Part shown: one piece after another, positions 28,435 to 37,568 of the stretch
Layout: each line of letters begins with the position of its first letter
Numbering within the stretch: the stretch's first letter is position 1
DNA from: Streptomyces flaveolus
Lineage (GTDB): Bacteria; Actinomycetota; Actinomycetes; Streptomycetales; Streptomycetaceae
NCBI RefSeq assembly: GCF_014648815.1
Contig: NZ_BMRV01000004.1
Coordinates: 434,001 to 498,000, forward strand
Length of the DNA stretch: 64,000 nt
Direction: 5' to 3'
Notes under the pieces: model-generated
Told to the model about the DNA's origin: nothing
Databases searched by the model: none
Seen by the model: the letters and a program-made list of their open reading frames with translations, nothing else
Position numbers and translations under genes: made by a program

Positions 28435-29154
28435 ATGTACGACCCCACAGTCGCCCGGCTCACCTACCGGGCCCTGCTCGGCCGCCGCCGGGCCCTCATC
28501 CTCGGCGCACTCCCCCTGCTGCTGCTCGTCATCGCCGTGGCGGTGCGGGCCCTCACCGGAGCCGACGACCAGACGGCGTCCGACGTGCTCGGCGGGTTCG
28601 CGCTCGCCACCATGGTGCCGATCATCGGCGTCATCGCCGGGACCGGCGCCATCGGCCCCGAGATCGACGACGGCTCGGTCGTGTACCTGCTGTCCAAGCC
28701 CATCAAGCGGCCGACGATCATCTTCACCAAGCTGATCGTCGCCATCGCCGTGACCATGGCCTTCTCCGCCGTGCCCACGCTGCTCGCCGGCCTGATCCTC
28801 AACGGCAACGGCCAGCAGGTCGCCGTCGCCTACACGATCGCCGCGCTGGTCGCCTCCATCGCCTACGCCGCGCTCTTCCTGCTGCTGGGCACGGTGTCCC
28901 GGCACGCGGTGGTCTTCGGACTCGTCTACGCCCTCGTCTGGGAGGCCCTGTTCGGCTCCCTGGTGCCCGGCGCCCGCACGCTGAGTGTCCAGCAGTGGTC
29001 GCTGGCCGTGGCCCAGAAGGTCGCCGACGGCAACCTGGTGACCTCCGACGTGGGTCTGCCGACCGCGACGGTGCTGCTGGTCGTGGTCACCGTGCTCGCG
29101 ACCTGGTACGCAGGCCAGAAGCTGCGGTCGCTGACGCTCGCCGGGGAGGAGTGA
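28435..29154 (+). CDS. ABC-2 permease, second pair
   Basis: A 239-residue permease with about six hydrophobic segments (ALILGALPLLLLVIAVAVRAL; GGFALATMVPIIGVIAGTGAIG; VVVTVLATWYAGQKL), smaller than the first permease. IDDGSVVYLLSKPIKR is the ABC-2 family's coupling region. It begins 11 bases after the second ATPase with a GGAGGC ribosome site and ends the operon; a hairpin at 29159-29184 follows. Confidence 0.83.
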   Translation: MYDPTVARLTYRALLGRRRALILGALPLLLLVIAVAVRALTGADDQTASDVLGGFALATMVPIIGVIAGTGAIGPEIDDGSVVYLLSKPIKRPTIIFTKLIVAIAVTMAFSAVPTLLAGLILNGNGQQVAVAYTIAALVASIAYAALFLLLGTVSRHAVVFGLVYALVWEALFGSLVPGARTLSVQQWSLAVAQKVADGNLVTSDVGLPTATVLLVVVTVLATWYAGQKLRSLTLAGEE

Positions 29155-29158
29155 CCCG

Positions 29159-29184
29159 GCCCCGGACCTGACGGGGACCGGGGC
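29159..29184 (+). terminator. Weak hairpin after the ABC operon
   Basis: GCCCCGG (29159-29165) and CCGGGGC (29178-29184) form a 7-bp stem with a 12-base loop, directly after the permease stop. The following 230 bases to the HAD stop contain only an open frame without a good start and no supported gene. Confidence 0.4.
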
Positions 29185-29416
29185 GGTAAGGCGTCGTACG
29201 TCCGCTGTTAATCGGTGGCACCCGGCTTGCCGTACCGGCACTGTGGGAGATGCACGAAGCCGGACGGCGCCGGCGAATCGGCGGCCGCTTCGAGCACGCG
29301 AGACGCCTCGCGTGGGCCGACCGACGGGGACGCCGGCGCCGTCCGGACCGTGGCCGCGAAGCCGCGGTCCCAGGGGGCCGCGGTCCCGGAAGTCCGGGCC
29401 GGCCGTCGGGCCGCCG

Positions 29417-30259
29417 TCAGAGCGACAACCGCTCCAGCACCACGGCGATCCCGTCCTCGTCGTTCGAGGACGTCACCTCGTCGGCCACGGCCTTCAGCTC
29501 CTCGTGCGCGTTGGCCATCGCCACGCCCCGGGCCGCCCAGCCGAACATCGGGATGTCGTTGGGCATGTCGCCGAAGGCGATCGTGTCCGCCGCCTTCAGC
29601 CCGAGGCGGCGGGCCGCCAGGGACAGGCCCGTCGCCTTGGACAGGCCCAGCGGAAGAAGCTCGACGACACCGGCACCGGCCATGACGACCGTGACGAAAC
29701 CGCCCGCGGCCTGCCGGGCGGCCTCCGCCAGTTCGTCGTCCGACAGCGTCGGATGCTGGATGTAGATCTTGTTCAGCGGAGCGGACCACAGGTCCGACGC
29801 GTCGGTGAACGGAACCGCCGGCAGGTGACCGCCGACCGCGTAGCCCGGCCCGACCAGGACGTCGCCCTCCAGGCCGTCGCGGCTGGCCGCCAGGTACAGC
29901 GGACCGGTCTCCGCCTCGATCTTGGCCAGCGCCACCCCGGCCAGCTGGCGGTCCAGCGTCACCGAGGTCAGCAGCCGGTGCTCCCCGGCGTGGTACACCT
30001 GCGCGCCCTGACCGCAGACGGCGAGACCGTCGTAGCCCAGGTCATCCAGTATGTGCCGGGTCCACGGCACCGCACGCCCGGTGACCACGATGTGGGCCGC
30101 GCCCGCCGCGGTGGCCGCGGCGAGCGCCTCACGGGTGCGCGACGAGACCGTGTCGTCACTGCGCAGCAGCGTGCCGTCGAGGTCGGTGGCGATCAGGCGG
30201 TACGGGAACCCCCCGGCGGAACCGGCGTCGGGCCCGGTGGCGGAACCGGTGTCACTCAC
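29417..30259 (-). CDS. HAD-superfamily (Cof-type) phosphatase
   Basis: A 280-residue cytoplasmic phosphatase with motif [14 protein letters not shown], motif II HIVVTGR, and motifs III/IV ([20 protein letters not shown]). Its opening segment is closely similar to that of the HAD at 20887-21756, so the two are paralogs about 8 kb apart. The GTG at 30259 overlaps the serS stop codon (GTGA), so it is translated with seryl-tRNA synthetase. A role in degrading phosphorylated metabolites is possible but the substrate cannot be read from the sequence. Confidence 0.88.
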   Translation of the reverse strand: MSDTGSATGPDAGSAGGFPYRLIATDLDGTLLRSDDTVSSRTREALAAATAAGAAHIVVTGRAVPWTRHILDDLGYDGLAVCGQGAQVYHAGEHRLLTSVTLDRQLAGVALAKIEAETGPLYLAASRDGLEGDVLVGPGYAVGGHLPAVPFTDASDLWSAPLNKIYIQHPTLSDDELAEAARQAAGGFVTVVMAGAGVVELLPLGLSKATGLSLAARRLGLKAADTIAFGDMPNDIPMFGWAARGVAMANAHEELKAVADEVTSSNDEDGIAVVLERLSL

Positions 30260-31533
30260 TTGGCCACCGGCTCCAGGACCTCCCGGCCGCCCAGGTACGG
30301 ACGCAGCACCTCGGGCACGCGCACCGAGCCGTCGGCCTGCTGGTGGTTCTCCAGGATCGCCACGATCGTGCGCGGTACGGCGCACAGCGTGCCGTTGAGC
30401 GTCGCCAGCGGGCGGACCTTCTTGTCCTCGCGGACGCGGATCGACAGGCGGCGGGACTGGAACTCGGTGCAGTCCGAGGTCGAGGTCAGCTCGCGGTACT
30501 TGCCCTGGGTCGGGATCCACGCCTCGCAGTCGTACTTGCGCGAGGCCGAGGCACCCAGGTCGGCGGAGGCGACGTCGATCACCCGGAACGGCAGCTCGAG
30601 CGACGTCAGCCACTGCTTCTCCCACTCCAGCAGGCGCTGGTGCTCGGCCTGCGAGTCCTCGGGGAGGACGTAGGAGAACATCTCGACCTTGTCGAACTGG
30701 TGCACGCGGAAGATGCCGCGGGTGTCCTTGCCGTGCGAGCCCGCCTCGCGGCGGAAGCAGGGCGAGAAGCCGGCGTAGCGCAGCGGCAGGCGCTCGGCGT
30801 CCAGGATCTCGTCCATGTGGTACGCGGCGAGCGGCACCTCGGACGTGCCGACCAGGTACAGGTCGTCCTTGTCGAGGTGGTAGACGTCCTGGGCGGCCTG
30901 GCCGAGGAAGCCGGTGCCGGCCATCGACTGCGGGCGCACCAGCGCCGGGGTCAGCATCGGCGTGAAGCCGGCCGCCGTGGCCTGGGCGATCGCCGCGTTG
31001 ACGAGGGCGAGCTCCAGGAGCGCGCCGACGCCGGTCAGGAAGTAGAAGCGCGAGCCGGAGACCTTGGCGCCGCGCTCGACGTCGATGGCGCCGAGCAGCT
31101 GGCCCAGCTCCAGGTGGTCGCGGGGCTCGAAGCCCTCGGCCGCGAAGTCGCGGTGCGTGCCGTGCGTCTCCAGCGTGACGAAGTCCTCCTCGCCGCCGAC
31201 GGGCACGTCGGGGTGGACGAGGTTGCCGAGCCGCTGGAGCAGCTCCTGGGTCTCGGCGTCGGCGGCGTCGCGCTCGGCGTCGGCGGCCTTGACGTCGGCG
31301 GCGAGCTGGCTCGCGCGCTTCAGCAGCTCGGCCTTCTCGTCCCCGGAGGCCTTGCCGATGAGCTTGCCGAGGCCCTTCTGCTCGGCGCGCAGCTCGTCGA
31401 AGCGGACGCCGGACGACCTGCGCCGCTCGTCGGCAGACAGGAGAGAGTCGACGAGCGCGACGTCCTCTCCACGGGCGCGCTGCGACGCGCGCACACGGTC
31501 GGGGTCCTCACGGAGCAGGCGAAGGTCAATCAC
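30256..31533 (-). CDS. serS: Seryl-tRNA synthetase
   Basis: SerRS attaches serine to tRNA-Ser in the cytoplasm. The 425-residue class II enzyme has the N-terminal antiparallel coiled-coil arm at about residues 30-105, which grips the long variable arm of tRNA-Ser, then the catalytic domain with motif 2 ([15 protein letters not shown]) and motif 3 ([17 protein letters not shown]). The GTG at 31533 ([14 protein letters not shown]) gives the standard length. It is downstream of pheA with a DnaA-box-filled gap of 550 bp between, and its stop overlaps the downstream HAD gene. Two of the three tRNAs in the window are its substrates. Confidence 0.97.
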   Translation of the reverse strand: MIDLRLLREDPDRVRASQRARGEDVALVDSLLSADERRRSSGVRFDELRAEQKGLGKLIGKASGDEKAELLKRASQLAADVKAADAERDAADAETQELLQRLGNLVHPDVPVGGEEDFVTLETHGTHRDFAAEGFEPRDHLELGQLLGAIDVERGAKVSGSRFYFLTGVGALLELALVNAAIAQATAAGFTPMLTPALVRPQSMAGTGFLGQAAQDVYHLDKDDLYLVGTSEVPLAAYHMDEILDAERLPLRYAGFSPCFRREAGSHGKDTRGIFRVHQFDKVEMFSYVLPEDSQAEHQRLLEWEKQWLTSLELPFRVIDVASADLGASASRKYDCEAWIPTQGKYRELTSTSDCTEFQSRRLSIRVREDKKVRPLATLNGTLCAVPRTIVAILENHQQADGSVRVPEVLRPYLGGREVLEPVAK

Positions 31534-32083
31534 GCGGTCAAGGCTACCGGTGCGCGGTGACGGCTCACGACTCACTATTGCCGTCCGCGTTCCGCGCGCT
31601 CCGCTATGGGGGATATGGCGCCTTGTGTTCCCGCCTGTCGGGCCTGTCGATAAAAGGCGTCTCATTCCCTGGAACGATGCAGGCGGCCGGCCCCGGGTTG
31701 AATGGACTTCCTTGCGTGGCACGGGACTTGGGGATCGCCTGTCCACAGGCTGCGCGGCTCGGGAAAAGTTATCCACAGGCTGTGCGAAAGGTCTGTGGAC
31801 TCCGGAAGTGATCATTCCTAATCGGGCGCACGAGGGCATGCCGGACGAGGAATTCCTGTGTCAAACCCCCTGCAGGCTCACTTTCGAGTGGAAACGGGTC
31901 ACTCCGGAGGATGGAGGGCAAGAAACAGGTGGACGAAGGGTGACCTGGTCCCCTGTGGACGAAGTGGGTGCCCGTGGGGTGATTTGTCGACCGAAGGGCG
32001 TTTCGTTGTCGACTTGTCCCCAGGTCGAGAAGCTGACCTGTGGATAACTTCTGTGGATAACGAATATCGGCAGGTACGACCGG
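31534..32083. other. Intergenic DnaA-box cluster between pheA and serS
   Basis: This 550-bp gap has no supported gene but is dense in DnaA boxes. Exact TTATCCACA sites lie at 31769-31777 (plus), 32039-32047 and 32052-32060 (minus, 13 bp apart). One-mismatch boxes lie at 31739-31747 (CTGTCCACA), 31954-31962 (TGTGGACGA) and 32014-32022 (TTGTCCCCA). Weaker matches lie at 31794-31802 and 31928-31936. DnaA should bind here cooperatively. A cluster of DnaA boxes near oriC in S. coelicolor is known (from memory, called D78) to restrain initiation by titrating DnaA; this is probably its counterpart. Confidence 0.85.
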
Positions 32084-33016
32084 TCAGAAGCGGCCGTCCT
32101 GGCACCGCGCCACCCAGTCGGCCGCCGCGGTGAACTCCTCGTCCGAGGTCCCCCGCTGCAGAGGCGCCACGTCCGACGGAGCGACCTCCGCGCGCGGATA
32201 CGACCCCAGATAGCGCACCTGGAGACAGATCCGCTTCAGACCCATCAGGGCCTCGGCCACCCGCCGGTCGGAGATGTGCCCCTCGGCGTCGATGCAGAAG
32301 CAGTAGTTGCCGATGCCTGCGCCGGTGGGCCGGGACTGGAGCAGCATCAGGTTGATGCCCCGGGTGGCGAACTCGCCCAGCAGGTCGCGCAGCCCGCCGG
32401 GGTGGTCGTCGCGCTGCCAGAGCACGACGGACGTCTTGTCCGCGCCGGTGGGTGCCGCGGGCCGGGCGGGGCGGCCCACGAGCACGAACCGTGTCTGGGC
32501 GTTCTCCGCGTCGTGGATCTCGGACTCGAGGACCTCCAGGCCGTACCGTTCCGCGGCGAACTCGCCGGCGAACGCGGCGTCGTACCGGCCCTCCTGCACG
32601 AGACGCGCGCCGTCGGCGTTGGAGGCGGCCGATTCCCAGGCCACGTGGGGCAGGTGCGCCTTGAGCCAGTTGCGCACCTGGGGTTGGGCGGCGGGGTGGG
32701 CGGTGACCGTCTTGATGTCCGACAGCTTGGTGCCGGGGCGGACCAGCAGCGCGAAGGTGATGGACAGCAGCACTTCGCGGTAGATCATCAGGGGCTGGCC
32801 GGCGACCAGTTCGTCGAGGGTGGTGGTGATGCCGCCCTCGACGGAGTTCTCGATCGGCACGAACGCGGCCTCCGCCTCGCCTCCGCGCACGGCGTCGAGC
32901 GCGGACTGGACGGAGACGTAGGGGACCAGTTCCCGGGTGGCCGCCTCGGGAAGTGTGCGCAGGGCGACTTCGGTGAACGTGCCTTCGGGACCGAGATACG
33001 CGTAACTGGCGGGCAT
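32084..33016 (-). CDS. pheA: Prephenate dehydratase
   Basis: PheA converts prephenate to phenylpyruvate, the last dedicated step before phenylalanine. The 310-residue protein has the catalytic dehydratase domain, ending with the Thr of AQTRFVLVG (the TRF motif), and a C-terminal ACT regulatory domain (GGLRDLLGEFATRGINLMLLQSRP) which senses phenylalanine. The chorismate mutase domain of the enterobacterial enzyme is absent, as is normal in actinobacteria. The ATG at 33016 (MPASYAYLGPEGTF) with AGGTGAGG upstream was preferred to the ATG at 33025. It is followed, on its strand, by the DnaA-box cluster and serS. Confidence 0.96.
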   Translation of the reverse strand: MPASYAYLGPEGTFTEVALRTLPEAATRELVPYVSVQSALDAVRGGEAEAAFVPIENSVEGGITTTLDELVAGQPLMIYREVLLSITFALLVRPGTKLSDIKTVTAHPAAQPQVRNWLKAHLPHVAWESAASNADGARLVQEGRYDAAFAGEFAAERYGLEVLESEIHDAENAQTRFVLVGRPARPAAPTGADKTSVVLWQRDDHPGGLRDLLGEFATRGINLMLLQSRPTGAGIGNYCFCIDAEGHISDRRVAEALMGLKRICLQVRYLGSYPRAEVAPSDVAPLQRGTSDEEFTAAADWVARCQDGRF

Positions 33017-33100
33017 GAGCCTCACCTTAATGGCCTTGCCGGAGGCGGAACACGCTTCCCCGGCCCGCCACCCCAGGGGGCGGCGCGTCGAGGCGACGGG

Positions 33101-34414
33101 TCATCCCTCCAGCAGCCGCTGCCCGACGTACTCGCCCTTCGCGGCCCCGCCCGGCACGGCGAACAGGCCGCTGGCCTCGTGCCGGATGAACTGCGACAGC
33201 GCGTCCCCGCGGTCCAGCTTGCGCTGCACCGGGACGAAGCCGCGCAGGGGGTCGGCCTGCCAGCAGACGAAGAGGAGACCGGCGTCGGGGACACCGTCGG
33301 TGTCGAAGCCGTCGTGGTACGAGAAGGGGCGGCGGAGCATGGCGGCCCCGCCGTTCTGGTCGGGGCGGGTGATGCGGGCGTGTGCGTTGATGGGGACGAC
33401 CAGATTTCCGGCCGCGTCCGTCTTCTCCAGGTCCATCTCGGTCGTCTCGGTGCCCCCGGACAGGGGGGCGCCGTCGGACTTGCGGCGCCCGATGACCTCC
33501 TCCTGGGCCGTGCCGGAGAGCTTCTCCCAGTCGTCCAGGAGCATGCGGATCCGGCGTACGACGGCATAGGAGCCGTTCGCCATCCACGCGGGCTCGCCCT
33601 TCTCGGGCACGAAGATCCGCTTGTCGAAGTCGGTGTCGGCCGGCTTGGGGTTGCGGGTGCCGTCGATCTGCCCCATGAGGTTCCGCGCGGTCATGGGGTG
33701 GGCGGTGGCGCCCGGGGAGCGGTTGAAGCCGTTCATCTGCCAGCGGATGCGGGCGGCCGACCCGGCGTCCCGCTGGATCGCGCGCAGCGCGTGGAAGGCG
33801 ACCAGGGCGTCGTCGGCGCCGATCTGCACCCACAGGTCACCGTTGCTGCGGGCCTTGTCGAGGTGGTCGGAGGAGAAGTCGGGCAGGGGGTCGAGGGCCC
33901 CCGGGCGCTGCCGGCCCAGTCCGGTGCGGCCGAAGAAGCTGTGGCCGAAGCCGAAGGTGACGGTCAGGGAGGAGGGCCCCGCGTCCCGTGCGACGTCCGT
34001 GTCACCGGTTCCGGCCGGTTCGCCCGCCATCAACCGCCGGGCGGTGTCGGACCAGCGGCGCAGCAGTGCGGCGGCCTCCTTGCGCCCGGCGCCCGGCTTC
34101 AGGTCGAAGGCGACGAGGTGCCCGCGGGCCTGCATCGCGGTGGTGATGCCGGGCTGATGTTTCCCGTGAAACATCACCTGCTCGCTGCCCACCGAGGTGA
34201 GCGGCGTGGCCGCGGAGGAGGGTGCGGCGGCGTACCCCACGGCGCCGCCCGCCGCGCCGAGCACCAGCCCGGTGGCACCGGCGGTGCCGAGGAGCCGGCG
34301 CCGTGAGATGCCCCCGCGGGGGGCGGCGTCGCCGGCGTCGTGCGGGCCGGGCCCGGTGGGTGTCCCGGGCGTCGTCTCCGGGGTGCGGGTCTCCGGGATG
34401 GACTGGTCAGCCAT
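33101..34414 (-). CDS. dtpA: Tat-exported dye-decolourising peroxidase (DtpA/EfeB type)
   Basis: A 437-residue haem peroxidase. A Tat signal (ISRRRLLGTAGATG, twin arginine) at residues ~35-70 exports it folded. The DyP signature GxxDG appears as GQIDGTRN with the catalytic Asp, and the distal Arg lies in MLRRPFSYHDG. In S. lividans the orthologue DtpA partners the copper oxidase GlxA in the extracellular sheath of hyphal tips. It is the last gene of the copper operon, eight bases after CopCD. A one-mismatch parS site (34159-34172) lies inside the coding sequence. An EfeB-type haem-iron role is the alternative. Confidence 0.92.
   Translation of the reverse strand: MADQSIPETRTPETTPGTPTGPGPHDAGDAAPRGGISRRRLLGTAGATGLVLGAAGGAVGYAAAPSSAATPLTSVGSEQVMFHGKHQPGITTAMQARGHLVAFDLKPGAGRKEAAALLRRWSDTARRLMAGEPAGTGDTDVARDAGPSSLTVTFGFGHSFFGRTGLGRQRPGALDPLPDFSSDHLDKARSNGDLWVQIGADDALVAFHALRAIQRDAGSAARIRWQMNGFNRSPGATAHPMTARNLMGQIDGTRNPKPADTDFDKRIFVPEKGEPAWMANGSYAVVRRIRMLLDDWEKLSGTAQEEVIGRRKSDGAPLSGGTETTEMDLEKTDAAGNLVVPINAHARITRPDQNGGAAMLRRPFSYHDGFDTDGVPDAGLLFVCWQADPLRGFVPVQRKLDRGDALSQFIRHEASGLFAVPGGAAKGEYVGQRLLEG
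34159..34172. other. Near-parS site inside dtpA
   Basis: GTTTCCCGTGAAAC has one mismatch to parS. Its reverse complement continues GTTTCACGGGAAACATCA, the same 18 bases as the near-parS in the thiC riboswitch. Confidence 0.45.
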
Positions 34415-34422
34415 GGTGCGGT

Positions 34423-36354
34423 TCAGCCGATCTGCGCGTTCTTGGAGAGGGTCACCTGGTCGATGTCGGAGGTGCGTACGGTGACGGCGACCTTCCAGTC
34501 GCCGGCCATCGGAAGCTGCACTCCGCTCGCCGACCAGTGTCCGGTGGTGATGTGGTCGGGGACGACGGGCAGGGGGCCGAGGTTCTTGGCCTCCAGCGTG
34601 AAGGCGATCTTGACCTCGGGGATGTCGAAGGAACGGCCGTCCGCGTCCTCGACATAGAGGTGCAGGTCGTTGTCGCCGACCCGTGCGGGGTCGAGCTCGA
34701 CCCGTACGACTCCCTTGCCGTTCGCGCTGCCGGTGTCGAAGGGCATGTCCAGGGTCACGGCTCCGGACGCGGCGCTGGACGAGGAAGCGGCGGACCGGCC
34801 GGCGGCCTGGGCTTCCTGCTCGGTGCGTCCGGGTTCGGTCTGGGTCAGCACGGTGGTGACGGCGAGCAGGACGACGGCGATGCCCGCCTCGGCGAGGACG
34901 GACCGGCGCAGCCCGAGGCGGTGGGGGTCGGCGTCCCTCAGTCGCTTCTGCCGGGCGCTGTCCATGGCGGCCCGCTGCCGGGCGAGCTGGGCGGCACGCC
35001 GGGAATCGCCGGAGCCCTTCGACGCCCCGGACGTCGGCGGCGTCCCGGAGCCGCCCGTCGTCTTCTCACGGCCGCCGCCCACGCCGACCTGCTCCTTCTC
35101 CCGCTGCGGGACGACGGCGGACGCCGTCCGGGCCAGCTGCGCCGTCCAGCGCCGCGAGAGGTAGGCGACGCCGACCATCACCGCCACGAGAGCGATTTTG
35201 ACGAGGAGCAGTTGCCCGTAGCGGGTGTCGGTGAAGGCGGACCAGGAGCCGAGCTGGCGCCAGGACTGGTAGACGCCGGTCACCACGAGCGCGACCACGC
35301 TGCCGAAGGCGATGCGGGAGAAGCGGCGCACGGCGGAGGCGGGGACGGGTGTCTCGGCTGGTGCCCGGTACAGGGCGACGATCAGGGCGGTGAGTCCGCC
35401 GAGCCAGCCGGCGACGGCCAGCAGGTGGACGACGTCGACCGGCATGGCGAGGCCGGCCTGGAGACCGACGGAGGCGTGCTCGGACAGCGCCCAGGTCGCC
35501 GCGAGCCCGGCGGCCACGACGGTCCCGCCGGCCGCGAGCCCGAAGGCGAGGTCCCTCTTCTCCTCGTCCTCGCGCTTGTCGTAGGCGCCGAAGAGGACGG
35601 CGATGAACAGCGCCGCCGCGGCGAGCAGCAGCAGCCGCGAGACCAGTGAGGCGCCGCTCTTGGTCCCCAGGACCTGGCCGAGCAGGCTCAGGTCGAAGAC
35701 GTCACCGACCTTTCCGGACCCGGTGTAGGAGCCGCGCAGCAGGAGCAGCAGCAGGGTGGCGGCGGTCAGCGCGAGCCACCCGGAGACGACGAGCCGTTGC
35801 AGGGGCCGTACTCCGGAGCCGAGCGGCCAGCAAACGAGGACGAAGGCGGCGCCGCCGGCCAGGACGACGAACCCGGCGTAGGACACGTACCGTCCGATGC
35901 CGTACAGCAGGCCGACGAGGCCGCCGCCCGCTTCCTGGTCGCCGACCGAGACGGAGGTCCGGGAGGGGGCGCCGATGGAGAAGGTGTAGGCGCCGGAGAC
36001 CGGGTGGCTGTCGGCGGAGACGACCTGGTAGGCCACCGTGTAGGTGCCGTCGGGCAGGCCCGCGTGCAGCTTGACGGCGTACGTGGTGCCGCCCGCGCCG
36101 GCGGGCCGGCCGTCGTCGACGCGTTGGCCCTTGGGGTCGAGGACGCGCAGGGAGTCGTCGTCCAGGGAGACCGTCTCGGAGAAGGTGAGCGACACCTGGG
36201 CCGGGGCCTCGTCGACCACCGCCCCCTGCCGGGGGTCGCTGCCGGTCAGCGCGGCGTGCGCGGAGGCCGGGCCGGCGGCGGTGAGCAGCAGGCAGGCCGC
36301 GGCCAGGAGCAGCAGCACCAGGGTCCGCACGCGCGGGGCGGTGGTCCGGGTCAA
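34423..36354 (-). CDS. CopC-CopD copper-handling membrane protein
   Basis: A 643-residue fusion. A signal peptide is cleaved before His33, giving a mature N-terminal His (HAALTGSDPRQ); with the Asp-x-His of SADSHPVSG this forms the CopC copper brace. The CopD membrane domain spans about 150-440 with eight helices, followed by a soluble domain with YtkA-like character (DGRSFDIPEVKIAF). A Gly/Ser/Arg-rich spacer separates them. It imports or sequesters copper at the membrane. It lies 13 bases after the PCuAC stop and eight before dtpA, so it belongs to that operon. Confidence 0.9.
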   Translation of the reverse strand: MTRTTAPRVRTLVLLLLAAACLLLTAAGPASAHAALTGSDPRQGAVVDEAPAQVSLTFSETVSLDDDSLRVLDPKGQRVDDGRPAGAGGTTYAVKLHAGLPDGTYTVAYQVVSADSHPVSGAYTFSIGAPSRTSVSVGDQEAGGGLVGLLYGIGRYVSYAGFVVLAGGAAFVLVCWPLGSGVRPLQRLVVSGWLALTAATLLLLLLRGSYTGSGKVGDVFDLSLLGQVLGTKSGASLVSRLLLLAAAALFIAVLFGAYDKREDEEKRDLAFGLAAGGTVVAAGLAATWALSEHASVGLQAGLAMPVDVVHLLAVAGWLGGLTALIVALYRAPAETPVPASAVRRFSRIAFGSVVALVVTGVYQSWRQLGSWSAFTDTRYGQLLLVKIALVAVMVGVAYLSRRWTAQLARTASAVVPQREKEQVGVGGGREKTTGGSGTPPTSGASKGSGDSRRAAQLARQRAAMDSARQKRLRDADPHRLGLRRSVLAEAGIAVVLLAVTTVLTQTEPGRTEQEAQAAGRSAASSSSAASGAVTLDMPFDTGSANGKGVVRVELDPARVGDNDLHLYVEDADGRSFDIPEVKIAFTLEAKNLGPLPVVPDHITTGHWSASGVQLPMAGDWKVAVTVRTSDIDQVTLSKNAQIG

Positions 36355-36367
36355 CGTGGTCCCTCCC

Positions 36368-36838
36368 TCAGTGTCCGGTGTGTCCGGCGGTGGGCCGGTA
36401 CGTGGCCGGTTTCACCGGCATCTCGACCGTGACGGGGTCGGAGTGGCTGAAGTGGAGCTCGATGGAGACCGTCTCACCCTGTTCGGGCCGGTGCTTCAGC
36501 TTTTCGAACATCAGGTGGTTGCCGCCGCTCTCCAGCACGAGTTCGCCGTGCGCGGGCACGGGCAGGCGGTCGACCTGCTTCATCGTGCCGCCGGCGGTCT
36601 CGTGGACGGTGACCTCGCCGGCCGCGCTGGTGACGGACGTCAGCGCGTCCTCGGCGTCGCCCTTGTTGGTGATGGTGAGGAAGCCGGCGGCCATGGTGTC
36701 GGAGACCGGCTGCGGTATGTAGGCGGCGTCGACGGAGAGTTCGGCGGCCGAGGACCCGTCGGATCCGGAGTCGCCGCAGCCCGCGAGGACCAGGGCGCCG
36801 ATCACCGCCGTGGCGGCCAGGGCGGGGCGGCCCCTCAC
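36368..36838 (-). CDS. PCuAC periplasmic-type Cu(I) chaperone lipoprotein
   Basis: A 156-residue lipoprotein with a lipobox ending VLAGC-GD. The PCuAC copper-binding motif is present: His-x-n-Met early (VHETAGGTMKQ) and the later GGNHLMFEK with His-x-Met. It donates Cu(I) to CuA of cytochrome c oxidase with Sco. The GTG at 36838 overlaps the sco stop by four bases (GTGA), so the two are coupled. Its S. lividans counterpart is called ECuC. Confidence 0.9.
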   Translation of the reverse strand: MRGRPALAATAVIGALVLAGCGDSGSDGSSAAELSVDAAYIPQPVSDTMAAGFLTITNKGDAEDALTSVTSAAGEVTVHETAGGTMKQVDRLPVPAHGELVLESGGNHLMFEKLKHRPEQGETVSIELHFSHSDPVTVEMPVKPATYRPTAGHTGH

Positions 36839-37485
36839 GGGTTCTCCCCCTTGAGCAGCTTGGGGAGGTCCTCGGTGTAGTCGTCGACGGTGGCGTCCTC
36901 GCCGTAGAGGACGTAGCCGCCGTCGGTCTTCGGGGAGAAGGCGATGACCTGGGTGCCGTGGGTCGAGACGACGTTGCCGTCCTTGTCCTTGGCCGGCGGG
37001 TCGATGGAGATGCCGAGGGTGCGGGCGCCGGCCTGGATGGTGTCGAAGTCGCCGGTCAGGCCGACGATCTGGGGGTCGATGCCCTGGAGCCACTTGCCGA
37101 GCGCGGCGGGGGTGTCCCGCTCGGGGTCGGTGGTGACGAACACGACGCGCAGCTTGTCCTGCTCGGCCCGGGACAACTGCTTCTTGGCCACGGCGATGTT
37201 GCTCATGGTCAGCGGGCACACGTCGGGGCAGTGGGTGTAGCCGAAGTAGACCAGGGTGGGCTTGCCGGCGGTCTGCTCGCGGAGGTCGTACTGCTTGCCC
37301 CGGGTGTCGGTGAGGACCAGGTCCGGCTTCTCGAACGGCTTGTCGAGGACGGTGGCTGCCTGCTGGCTGGTGTCCTCGGAGACCACGGTGACGGGCTTGT
37401 CGCCGTCACCGCCGCTGCCGCAGGCGGAGAGGGTCAGGGTGGCGGCGGCGAGCAGCGCCGCCGCGGCGAAAGTCTTCTTGCGCAT
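36835..37485 (-). CDS. sco: Sco1-type copper chaperone lipoprotein
   Basis: A 216-residue thioredoxin-fold protein that metallates the CuA site of cytochrome c oxidase. The lipobox LSAC anchors it at the membrane. The copper-binding CPDVC motif (HCPDVCPLT) is intact, with the later conserved His in VSTHGTQV. In S. lividans Sco is required for growth and copper-dependent development. The ATG at 37485 gives a canonical lipoprotein signal; the longer frame to 37554 lacks one. Upstream is YcnI (83-bp gap), downstream PCuAC (overlap). Confidence 0.93.
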   Translation of the reverse strand: MRKKTFAAAALLAAATLTLSACGSGGDGDKPVTVVSEDTSQQAATVLDKPFEKPDLVLTDTRGKQYDLREQTAGKPTLVYFGYTHCPDVCPLTMSNIAVAKKQLSRAEQDKLRVVFVTTDPERDTPAALGKWLQGIDPQIVGLTGDFDTIQAGARTLGISIDPPAKDKDGNVVSTHGTQVIAFSPKTDGGYVLYGEDATVDDYTEDLPKLLKGENP

Positions 37486-37568
37486 GGAGAAATGTCCCAG
37501 ATGTGATGTGCCCCGGTGTGCGCCGGGGTCCGCGAACGGAGCCCCGGCGCACACCGGCGGGGGTGCGG

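Noticed and set aside
29185..29416. A small gene on the minus strand (open frame with high GC3 ending at 29208)
   Set aside because: It has no start codon with a ribosome-binding site in a plausible position and no recognised domain.
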